From Verrucomicrobiia bacterium (GTDB lineage: Bacteria; Verrucomicrobiota; Verrucomicrobiia; Verrucomicrobiales; Akkermansiaceae), in contig JAUIJD010000004.1 in the NCBI GenBank assembly GCA_030431475.1, positions 1 to 64,000 of the forward strand: 64,000 nt of DNA, written 5' to 3'. Made by a program: the position numbers and the translations under genes. Under the pieces are notes generated by a model. The model was not told the DNA's origin, ran no database searches, and saw only the letters and a list, made by a program, of their open reading frames with translations. Positions 25,420-32,595 of this stretch are shown here, piece by piece (positions within the stretch are counted from its first letter, which is position 1; every line of letters begins with the position of its first letter).

Positions 25420-26385
25420 ATGCTCTCCTCACCCCTTCTCCTCGGCGTCGAGACGACCCGACTCGGAGAGGTCGAGCGCGACCGTTTCGCCCGCCTCCAG
25501 CCCGCCGGGTATCTGCTGCTCGCCCGCAATTTCGAATCCCCCGAACAGGCCCGGGAGCTGACCGATTCGCTGCGGGAGCTCCACGACATCGATCCCATCC
25601 TCGCGGTCGATGACGAACTTTCGCTCCTGATCCGCTTCGGGGCACTGCCAGCCGACGCCCCGTCCCCGGCGGAACTCGCGGTGGCGGCGAGCACGCCCGC
25701 GATCGCCGACCGGGGCGCCTTCTCCGCCGACCTGCTCCGCCTCCTCGGCATCAACCTGGTCCTTGGACCACATCTCGACATCGCCCGCGACCCGGGAACC
25801 TTCCGCTCAGCGTCCCTCTGGCACGAGGATCCCCAACGCATCATCGACCACGCCGGCATGTGGAACCGCTGGCTGCGCAAGCACAAGGTCCGCTCCTGTG
25901 CCCGCTCGTTCCCCGGTCCGGGAGGCGAGCGGACCCTCTCCGACCTGCTGCGCGAGGATCTCATTCCTTACACGGCGCTGATGCCGGAGCTGGATGCCAT
26001 TCAGGTCGGACACGGCCGCTTCCCGGCTCTCGACCCACGGAACCCGGCCTCGCTCTCGCGCCGCATCGTCACCTCGCTCCTTCGCGACCAACTCGGTTTC
26101 GATCGCCATCTCGTCCTCACCGCGGACCTCTGCGACGAACGGATCCTCCGCCACCATGCCGAGGGCGAAGCGGTGGTCGCCGCGCTCAAGGCCGGCCACG
26201 ACCTCGCCGTGGTCGCCGGCGACCCGCTCCAAGCCGAGAACGCGGCCCGGTCTCTGGAGAAAGTGCCCACCATGCACCTGCAGGACGCCGACCGCCGACT
26301 CGAGCGCTTCCGCAAGCGCCTCCACGATCCCCTCCCGTGGGACCCGGATCGCTGGAAGCGGACCGCGGAAAAGCTCGCGTCCTAA
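25420..26385 (+). CDS. Degenerate NagZ-like glycoside hydrolase family 3 protein
   Basis: A 321-residue protein matching the whole NagZ (GH3 N-terminal domain) fold by order of motifs: an N-terminal PLLLGVETTRL, AGYLLLARNFESPEQARELT, the barrel segment LLRLLGINLVLGPHLDIARD, and LLREDLIPYTALMPELDAIQ. Key positions differ from NagZ. The KHFPGHG loop reads CARSFPGPG (residues 160-168), so the His of the catalytic dyad is missing. The FSDDL nucleophile strand reads LTADL (residues 233-237), with Ala at the expected nucleophile. VDQEGGRVQRF reads VDDELSLLIRF. It has no signal peptide. It may bind muropeptide sugars without cleaving them. It overlaps the convergent folB by four bases. Confidence 0.7.
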   Translation: MLSSPLLLGVETTRLGEVERDRFARLQPAGYLLLARNFESPEQARELTDSLRELHDIDPILAVDDELSLLIRFGALPADAPSPAELAVAASTPAIADRGAFSADLLRLLGINLVLGPHLDIARDPGTFRSASLWHEDPQRIIDHAGMWNRWLRKHKVRSCARSFPGPGGERTLSDLLREDLIPYTALMPELDAIQVGHGRFPALDPRNPASLSRRIVTSLLRDQLGFDRHLVLTADLCDERILRHHAEGEAVVAALKAGHDLAVVAGDPLQAENAARSLEKVPTMHLQDADRRLERFRKRLHDPLPWDPDRWKRTAEKLAS

Positions 26386-26729
26386 GCCGATCGCTCCAGC
26401 TCCACCCCGACCCACTCGGTCCAGGGCAGGATGTATTTCCGGATCCGTATCCGCACCCTCACCGCGCCGAACCTTCCGATCATGAGATCGGCGATTTCCG
26501 AGGCCAGGGTCTCCACCAGCTTCCGCTCGCCGGTCGCCGCCAGCTCGCGCACGGCGACGCTGGCGCGATGGTAATCGATCGTGCGGTCCACCTCGTCCTC
26601 CATCCCCCCGAAGTCCACCGCCGGCTCCATCTCGAGATCGATCTTCAGGCGCTGGGGCGAGGCCCTTTCCTCATCGGGCACTCCGATGCGGGTTTCGACT
26701 TCCAGACCGCGGACGTGGATCGCGTTCAT
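26382..26729 (-). CDS. folB: Dihydroneopterin aldolase
   Basis: A tunnelling-fold enzyme of folate synthesis that converts dihydroneopterin to 6-hydroxymethyl-dihydropterin. The 115-residue protein has the FolB features: an N-terminal IHVRGLEVETRIGVPDEER, the central TIDYHRASVAVRELA, and KLVETLASEIADLMI with the conserved Glu. A basic beta-strand (VRVRIRIRKY) follows. The ATG at 26729 overlaps the HAD-NUDIX stop by four bases, so the track start at 26819 is not used. It ends in convergence with the NagZ-like gene. Confidence 0.88.
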   Translation of the reverse strand: MNAIHVRGLEVETRIGVPDEERASPQRLKIDLEMEPAVDFGGMEDEVDRTIDYHRASVAVRELAATGERKLVETLASEIADLMIGRFGAVRVRIRIRKYILPWTEWVGVELERSA

Positions 26730-27766
26730 GCGTCGATCCTGTCGGCCGCCACCGCCTCGAGCAACACCCGCGTCGGCCGGTTCAGATCGAGCGCCGACGC
26801 CTCGTCGGGGGTCACCCACCGGAAATCCTCGGCCTCGTCGTTCAGCACCACCTCACCGGACCGACGTCGCGCATGGTAGTTGAGCAGGAGGAAATGCTCC
26901 GGGCGCTGGAACTCTTCGGAATCGATGCAGTCCTGCACCATGACGAATCGCGGGGCATCGATCTCGAGACCGGTCTCCTCGCGGACCTCGCGCCGCAGCG
27001 CCGCCTCCGCCGCCTCGCCCCGCTCGATCTTCCCTCCCGGAATTCCCCAGCGGTGGCCCCACTTGTGGGTGCGGACCATCAGGAATCGTCCGTCCTCGTC
27101 CTCGATGAGCGCGCCGACGGTCGCCACCGGAGGCCGGCGGTCGAGCGGGCGCTCCATGAGCTTCCGCAGTCCCTCGAGATCGCGGACGGTCACGTCGGGC
27201 AGGGCCTCGGCCAACGGCTCGGCCCGGGTGTAGCCGCTGAGCACGGCGACCGCCGTCACCCGGGCATGCCGGGCGGTGTCGACATCGTGGACCATGTCGC
27301 CGACGAAGGCGGTTTCGGCCGGATCGAGCCGGTGGGTCGCGAGGATCTCCAGGATGCGCTCGCGCTTGTCGAGCACGCCCGCGTAAGTGGCTTCGAAGAA
27401 GCCCCCGAGCTGGAATTCCTCAAGCTGAAGGCGGAAGGCATCCGCATCCATGCTCGTCAGGACGAAACTGCGGATCCCGTGGCGGCGGCACCACTCCAGC
27501 TTTCCGCGAGTGTGGGGCAGCACGGTCACCGGAGCATCCGACGCCGAGAAGGCTGCACGGAAGTGGTCCTCCAGTTCCTCCAATGGAACGCCGGGCAGCA
27601 CTTCCTCGTAGAACTCGCGGTAGGGCAGTCGGAAGCGCTCCCGGAACTCCTCTCGATCCAGCGCGGGCTTTCCGTAGACCTCGAGCACCCGGTTGGTCGC
27701 CTCCAGCACCGGCGGCAGGTCGTCCACCAGCGTCCCCGACCAGTCGAAAATAAGGTTCCTGAACAT
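26726..27766 (-). CDS. HAD phosphatase fused to NUDIX hydrolase
   Basis: A 346-residue two-domain protein. Residues 1-210 are a HAD hydrolase of the phosphoglycolate phosphatase type. Motif I is FDWSGTLVDD, where the second Asp of DxD is Ser; motif II is VLTSMDA; motif IV is AFVGDMVHDVDTARHA. Residues 215-346 form a NUDIX domain with a complete Nudix box beginning GGKIERGEAAEAALRREV and ending REETGLEI. The first domain may dephosphorylate a product released by the second. The neighbouring FolB needs dihydroneopterin, whose triphosphate precursor is dephosphorylated by NUDIX and phosphatase enzymes in some bacteria, so a folate role is an attractive but unproven inference. Confidence 0.85.
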   Translation of the reverse strand: MFRNLIFDWSGTLVDDLPPVLEATNRVLEVYGKPALDREEFRERFRLPYREFYEEVLPGVPLEELEDHFRAAFSASDAPVTVLPHTRGKLEWCRRHGIRSFVLTSMDADAFRLQLEEFQLGGFFEATYAGVLDKRERILEILATHRLDPAETAFVGDMVHDVDTARHARVTAVAVLSGYTRAEPLAEALPDVTVRDLEGLRKLMERPLDRRPPVATVGALIEDEDGRFLMVRTHKWGHRWGIPGGKIERGEAAEAALRREVREETGLEIDAPRFVMVQDCIDSEEFQRPEHFLLLNYHARRRSGEVVLNDEAEDFRWVTPDEASALDLNRPTRVLLEAVAADRIDA

Positions 27767-28137
27767 CAGCCGAGGGAAAACCGGATCGATTTCACCACGC
27801 CGCGACCCGCCACGCGTTCAAGATTGGCGAGCAGGCGTGGTTTCATCTGCTCGAGTTGGAAACGCATCGCCGGCTGGAGCACCTTCAGGGTCAGACATCC
27901 ACCCTTGAGGGAGTCCGGAGTCGCGTGTCGCGCGATGAAATCGCCGGCGATCTCCACCCACATCTCACGCAGACGCTCCTCATCAATCCCTTCCGAGACG
28001 CGAGCCTGCTTGAGGATCGCCCCGAGGAACTCGGTGGCACGATGCAGGTGCTCGTCCGGGTGATTCGGCTCGTCGCCTCCACGCCACTCGCGAAGCACCG
28101 CGCGACGGATCCGCTCCAGCCGTCCGTCGCGGGCCAT
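27766..28137 (-). CDS. dciA: DUF721 / DciA-type protein
   Basis: A 123-residue DUF721 protein; DciA members interact with and help load the replicative helicase DnaB. The family pattern is visible in LGAILKQARVSEGIDEERLREMWVEIAGDFIARHATP and then GCLTLKVLQPAMRFQLEQMK. The ORF is open to 28200, but the ATG at 28137 (MARDGRLERIRR) follows the ferredoxin gene stop by two bases and is preferred. It overlaps the HAD-NUDIX start by one base. Confidence 0.8.
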   Translation of the reverse strand: MARDGRLERIRRAVLREWRGGDEPNHPDEHLHRATEFLGAILKQARVSEGIDEERLREMWVEIAGDFIARHATPDSLKGGCLTLKVLQPAMRFQLEQMKPRLLANLERVAGRGVVKSIRFSLG

Positions 28138-28139
28138 GG

Positions 28140-28376
28140 TCACTCGTCGCCGTCGTCGCCGATGGCCTCGACCGGGCAACCTTCCATCGCCTCGCGGCAC
28201 TGCTCGACCTCCTCGTCGTTCTCCGGTTGCTTGTAGACGTACGAGTAGCCTTCGTCATCCGAGCGCTGGAAATTGTTCGGCGCCGTTTCACGGCACAGAT
28301 CGCAGTCGATGCACTGGGCGTCCACGTAGAATTTGCCGTCCACGTTCTCCTCGTTCTTCTCTTCTTTGTCAGCCAT
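28140..28376 (-). CDS. Single-cluster [4Fe-4S] ferredoxin
   Basis: A 78-residue acidic ferredoxin with one cluster: CIDCDLC near the N-terminus and CPVEAI near the C-terminus give the C-x2-C-x2-C...C-P pattern. A further Cys precedes the last motif (EQCREAMEGCP), as in P. furiosus/Thermotoga-type ferredoxins, where a disulfide can form. It heads the minus-strand run ferredoxin-dciA-HAD/NUDIX-folB. The electron-transfer partner is unknown. Confidence 0.9.
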   Translation of the reverse strand: MADKEEKNEENVDGKFYVDAQCIDCDLCRETAPNNFQRSDDEGYSYVYKQPENDEEVEQCREAMEGCPVEAIGDDGDE

Positions 28377-28507
28377 GGTTCGCGATCGATTGGTTGCCCC
28401 TTCAAATCGCCTGTCCGGCTCCGGCTTGCAACCCCTTTTCCCTCATGGGTGAGGCATGCTTTGCTCTGGCCAAGCCCCCGGGTGGTTTCTAAGAACGTCC
28501 CGCACCC

Positions 28508-29461
28508 ATGGCAGACGACCCCGCCCCCCAGCCATCCCAGCCGCGACGCCATCGTCCGCGGCTCAGCGAATTGTCTCGCGAGACCACCGAAGACGACCTC
28601 TGGGATCTGGACAACGATGCGGGAGTGCCCCCGGAAGAACCGTCGGATGCGGACGAACCGGCCGACACCGGAGCCACCACCCCACCGGTGGTGGACGAGC
28701 CGCCGGACGAGCCCTCCCCGGCCGAATCGGAGACGGACGAAGCTCCGGAGCCCGCCGCCGAAGAGGAAGCCGAGTCGTCGACGGAGGCCTCCGAACCGGA
28801 GCCGGCCGCCGAAGCGCCCGAGGAGGAACCGGCCGCCGCCCCCTCCGAGGCGCCGACACCGGACGTCGCACCGGCTCCCACGAAGCCGGAGGCGAAATCC
28901 CCGGCGACCCTCCCCCCTCCCAACCCGCGGGAGAAGATCAGCCTCGCGGTGATGGCCGTCATCTTCCTCGGACTCGCGATCTGGTGGTTCGTCGGTCTCT
29001 TTTCCGACGTCGCCACGGAACGTCTCGGGTCCGACCTTCCCGACTTCCCGATTGAAGGCAACCACGGCGAGGTCGCGAGCGCCTCGACCTTCTGGCGGAC
29101 GCCGATCCGCGAGGGAGAAGGTCGCGACGTGGCCCGTGCCGATGTCTCCCACCTGCCGGTCGTCACCCTCCGGCTCAATGGCGGGAGTGGCGCCTTGCGC
29201 GCGATCTTCCGCACCGACCGCGGCGACTTCGTCGGCGACAGCATCACCCGCACCTTCGAGAACGGCCGCTTCGTGGACAACGGGTCGAACACCATGGACT
29301 TCCCCGCCACCGATGGTTTCGAGACCGACGGCGAATACAACGGTTACCGGGTCGGCCGCGAACGCTGGACGGTCGAAATCCTCGAGGGCCCGGCCGCCAA
29401 TGCCGCCGGCAGCAGTTTCCGATCCCTCTTCACCACGCCGATTTCCCCCGAGCGCCGCTGA
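28508..29461 (+). CDS. Hypothetical acidic single-pass membrane protein
   Basis: I do not recognise a family. The 317-residue protein has a soluble N-terminal region (about 140 residues) extremely rich in Glu, Pro, Ala and Ser with Asp-rich stretches. One membrane helix follows (ISLAVMAVIFLGLAIWWFVG), then a C-terminal domain of about 160 residues (FPIEGNHGEVASASTFWRTP, VVTLRLNGGSGALRAIFRTD). Topology is probably cytoplasmic N-terminus and periplasmic C-terminus. It is ten bases upstream of hemQ, so co-transcription is likely. Confidence 0.7.
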   Translation: MADDPAPQPSQPRRHRPRLSELSRETTEDDLWDLDNDAGVPPEEPSDADEPADTGATTPPVVDEPPDEPSPAESETDEAPEPAAEEEAESSTEASEPEPAAEAPEEEPAAAPSEAPTPDVAPAPTKPEAKSPATLPPPNPREKISLAVMAVIFLGLAIWWFVGLFSDVATERLGSDLPDFPIEGNHGEVASASTFWRTPIREGEGRDVARADVSHLPVVTLRLNGGSGALRAIFRTDRGDFVGDSITRTFENGRFVDNGSNTMDFPATDGFETDGEYNGYRVGRERWTVEILEGPAANAAGSSFRSLFTTPISPERR

Positions 29462-29471
29462 TTTTTCCACC

Positions 29472-30302
29472 ATGTCCGAAGCAAGCTCCGTCACTCCGCT
29501 CGTGCCCCGCGAAGGCTGGCACGTCATGCACCTGTTCTATCAGATCGACCACGCCCAGTGGAGCCTTCTCGACAGCGAGGAGAAGCGCGCCGCGAAGACG
29601 CGCCTGTCCGAACTCGTGCAGGAGATCCGCAGCACCCCCGACACCCATCTCCTCGTATTCGCGGTGGCCACCCCGAAGGCGGACCTGGGCTTCATGCTGC
29701 TGACCCCCGACCTTCAGGTCGCCAATGCCTACGAGAAGCAACTCACCCTCTCGCTCGGACCCGAAATCCTCGCCCCGGTCTATTCCTACCTCTCGCAGAC
29801 CGAGCGGTCCGAGTACACGACCACTTCCGAGCAGTATGCCGAGGAGACGCTCAAAGGAGAGAAGGGCCTGAAGGAAGGCAGCCCCGAGTTCACGGAGGCG
29901 ATGAAGGAGTTCGAGGAGCGGATGGAGCACTATCTCCAGCATCGCCTTTATCCGGTTCTCCCCGACTGGCCGGCGATCTGTTTCTATCCGATGAACAAGC
30001 GCCGCGACGGTGCGGACAACTGGTACAGCCTCCCCTTCGAAGAGCGGAAGAAGCTCATGGGCGGACACGCCCGCACCGGCCGCACCTACGCCGGCCGCAT
30101 CCTCCAGCTCATCTCGGGCTCCACGGGTCTGGACGACTTCGAGTGGGGCGTGACCCTGCTCGCCAAGGACACCATCGACATCAAGGCCATCGTCTACGAG
30201 ATGCGCTTCGATGAAGTCTCGGCCCGCTTCGGCGAGTTCGGCGACTTCTACATCGGCATGCAGCTTCCGCTTGCCGAGCTCTTCAAGCGCGTCTGCCTCT
30301 GA
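29472..30302 (+). CDS. hemQ: Coproheme decarboxylase HemQ/ChdC (chlorite dismutase family)
   Basis: Catalyses the final step of the coproporphyrin-dependent haem pathway, decarboxylating coproheme to haem b. The 276-residue protein starts at the ATG at 29472 (MSEASSVTPLVPREGWHVMH); the track start at 29052 is a shadow. The chlorite dismutase fold is shown by RTYAGRILQLISGSTGLDDF, EWGVTLLAKDTIDIKAIVYEMRFDEVSARFGEFGDFYIG, the PMNKRR segment and the probable haem-ligand His in KKLMGGHARTGR. HemQ proteins lack chlorite-degrading activity. It converges on the pseudo-HtrA gene. Confidence 0.92.
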   Translation: MSEASSVTPLVPREGWHVMHLFYQIDHAQWSLLDSEEKRAAKTRLSELVQEIRSTPDTHLLVFAVATPKADLGFMLLTPDLQVANAYEKQLTLSLGPEILAPVYSYLSQTERSEYTTTSEQYAEETLKGEKGLKEGSPEFTEAMKEFEERMEHYLQHRLYPVLPDWPAICFYPMNKRRDGADNWYSLPFEERKKLMGGHARTGRTYAGRILQLISGSTGLDDFEWGVTLLAKDTIDIKAIVYEMRFDEVSARFGEFGDFYIGMQLPLAELFKRVCL

Positions 30303-30314
30303 GGTGCCGGCGGG

Positions 30315-31499
30315 TTACTCGCCGATCGATCCCATTTCGCGATCGAGCCGCTTGAGGAAACGGCTCATCTCCTCCAGGTGGTTGCGAAGGCGCCCGGCGG
30401 ACCGGGGATTCATCGGCACGGCCTGGGCGCCGGCACGGGCTCCCTGGACTCCCCCCTCCTGCGGCAACTGGGCCAAGGTCGGATCGATGGGCTCCTGCGC
30501 GAGCATGGCCTGGAGATGGGCCGCGGGCAGGACGAAGCTCCGGGTCCGGTCGGTGCGGGCGATGGTCATGCCGATCACCTCGCCGTCGAGGTCCACGACC
30601 GGCCCACCGCACTCGCGCGGCTTGAGCTGCATGTCGGTCTGCAGCGCCATCGGAAATCCATCTCCCACCAGGCTGATCGGTCCGCCCATCCGCCGCATCG
30701 TCCGCAGGCGTCCCTCGGGGATGCCGGGAAACTCGGGACGACCGGTCAGCAGCACCCGGGCCGTCCCCGAGTCGTCGCGACGTCGGTACGTGACCCCAAT
30801 CTCATCGCCCGGTGAGTAGTTGAGCAGGGCATTGCGAAGCTCGAAGGGACTCGTCACCGATTTCCCGTCGACCTCCAGAATCACATCTCCTTTCCGCAGG
30901 TTCGCCTCCCGCGCCCCTCCATCCGGGGAAGTTTCCAGGATTTTGACGCCCTCGCCATCGAACGACGGGTCCAGCGTGATCCCGATGAAGGCCTGGTCGG
31001 AGTCCCGCAGCGTGCGCTCGGCGACCGCCACGACGCCGATGCCCAGCGGACTGTTCGCATCGGCATTGGCAGCCACCAGGAAGCGCCCGAGGTCCGGCGT
31101 GGGATCGATCGACCACCTCACGGGTGTGAAGCGCGCCCCCTCCAGTTGCAGCAGGGCGACGTCGTCATCCTTGTAAACTCCAAGCACCGTCGCCGTCGCG
31201 GTCCTCCGGTCGCCGCCCACGACCTGCACCGGAGTGCGCGAAAAGGCGATCTCGCTCCACTTCGTCAGGACCTTGTCGCCATCGCCGACCACCGTCCCCA
31301 TCGCGACCTGACGCTGGTCCGCCCACACCCACACGGTCGATGCCGAGGCACCGCGGGCCACCGGCCGGATCACGTCGAACACCTCCCGCGACTGAAGCCG
31401 GGTGGCCTCGCGCTCCTCGGCCCGCTGCAGCGGCACATCCTGAGCCGCCAGCCCACCGGCCAGCACCATCAACATCACGATCGATCGCATTCCCTTCAT
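30315..31499 (-). CDS. Secreted pseudo-HtrA: trypsin-like fold with PDZ inserted and catalytic residues changed
   Basis: A 394-residue exported protein with signal peptide MKGMRSIVMLMVLAGGLAAQ. The N-terminal half matches the first barrel of HtrA, but the catalytic His position reads Ser (VLTKWSEIA instead of LTAAHV). The Asp region is kept (YKDDDVALLQLE). A PDZ domain (residues about 170-250; SPDGGAREANLRKGDVILEV) then interrupts the fold. The second-barrel motif appears only after it (ALQTDMQLKPRECGGPVVDL), with Cys297 where GNSGGP has Ser. This order differs from HtrA, where PDZ follows the complete protease. Its ATG overlaps the stop of the intact HtrA gene by four bases, so the two are made together and it may regulate or tether that protease. 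The track start at 32090 is a shadow. Confidence 0.8.
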   Translation of the reverse strand: MKGMRSIVMLMVLAGGLAAQDVPLQRAEEREATRLQSREVFDVIRPVARGASASTVWVWADQRQVAMGTVVGDGDKVLTKWSEIAFSRTPVQVVGGDRRTATATVLGVYKDDDVALLQLEGARFTPVRWSIDPTPDLGRFLVAANADANSPLGIGVVAVAERTLRDSDQAFIGITLDPSFDGEGVKILETSPDGGAREANLRKGDVILEVDGKSVTSPFELRNALLNYSPGDEIGVTYRRRDDSGTARVLLTGRPEFPGIPEGRLRTMRRMGGPISLVGDGFPMALQTDMQLKPRECGGPVVDLDGEVIGMTIARTDRTRSFVLPAAHLQAMLAQEPIDPTLAQLPQEGGVQGARAGAQAVPMNPRSAGRLRNHLEEMSRFLKRLDREMGSIGE

Positions 31500-32494
31500 C
31501 GTTTCAATTCCTCCGCAAGTTGATCCATCCGCATGAGTTCCAGCGACAACTCGGTCATCTCGCGCCCCCGCTGGAGCCCGATCTTCACGGTGTCGCCCGC
31601 CGAATACTTCGCCAGCAGCATGCCGAGGCTCCGCCCGCCGCGCACGCGCTCTCCATCCACACTCCGGATGATGTCGCCGGGGCGGATGCCTGCCTTGGCC
31701 GCCGGAGAGCGGGGCGTCACCTGCTCGACCGGGACGCCGCCGTCGCGCAATTCCCGCCCCATCATGATCCCGATCACCGGCCGCTCCGGATTCGTGAGCG
31801 GGTTGAGCTGGAGTTCGCCCCAGCTCTCGCCCGCGAGCATCCGCTTCCAATCCTCCTTGAAGCCGTCGATCCCGGCGTGGTTGTTGTTGTCGAGGGTCTC
31901 GCCGATGGACGAGTTGATCCCCACCAGCTTTCCCTCGAGGTCGAAGAGCGGACCGCCGGAGTCGCCGCCGATCAGCGTGCAGTCGGTGGTCATGAAGTTC
32001 CCCGGCCCCTCGGAAACCACCCGGCCGAAGCGGACCGGCGGTGTCCGCGCCGGGTCGTAGCCCTCGCTGTGCCCCATCGCGATCACCCAATCGCCGGCCT
32101 TGAGGGTTCCGGACTCGCCGAGGGCCACGTGTGGCCAGGGCCCGTCGTCGACGATCCGGGCCATCCCGGCGTCCTTCGAGTAGTTCGACCCCAGCACCTT
32201 GGCCTGCGTCTGCTTGCCGTCGGGAAACACGATATCGACCTCCTCCGCCCCGTCCGTCACGTGCGCCGCGGTCAGGATCAGCCCTTCCTCGTCGACGATC
32301 ACTCCCGAGCCCGAGGCCCCGGTGGCACTGGAGATGATCGCCACCGTTGCCGGCATCACCTGCTTGACCACGGCGGTCGTGCGGGTTTCGAGTGCCGCCA
32401 GGTCCTGCAGGGAGGTCACCGACTCCCGCGCGGCCAGCGGCCCCATCAGCAGCGCCGAAAGGCCGATCCCTTGCAAAATTCCGGATATCTTCAT
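31496..32494 (-). CDS. HtrA/DegP-like periplasmic serine protease with one PDZ domain
   Basis: An S1C protease of 332 residues with signal peptide MKISGILQGIGLSALLMGPLAA. The catalytic triad is intact: His in ILTAAHVTDG, Asp in YSKDAGMARI, and Ser in IGGDSGGPLFDLEGKLVGIN. One PDZ domain closes the protein (RSPAAKAGIRPGDIIRSVDG). It should degrade or refold damaged envelope proteins. An insert after the catalytic Ser (GETLDNNNHAGIDGFKEDW) is unusual. It is the upstream partner of the pseudo-HtrA gene (ATGA overlap). Confidence 0.92.
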   Translation of the reverse strand: MKISGILQGIGLSALLMGPLAARESVTSLQDLAALETRTTAVVKQVMPATVAIISSATGASGSGVIVDEEGLILTAAHVTDGAEEVDIVFPDGKQTQAKVLGSNYSKDAGMARIVDDGPWPHVALGESGTLKAGDWVIAMGHSEGYDPARTPPVRFGRVVSEGPGNFMTTDCTLIGGDSGGPLFDLEGKLVGINSSIGETLDNNNHAGIDGFKEDWKRMLAGESWGELQLNPLTNPERPVIGIMMGRELRDGGVPVEQVTPRSPAAKAGIRPGDIIRSVDGERVRGGRSLGMLLAKYSAGDTVKIGLQRGREMTELSLELMRMDQLAEELKR

Positions 32495-32595
32495 CGCTTA
32501 GTCACACGTCATAGCGACGCATTTTCGCCGCTTCGTCTTCAACCCGAGTTCGTCGTCGCCCCCGGGCCTCCATCTTCCTAGCCTCTAGCACGTTC

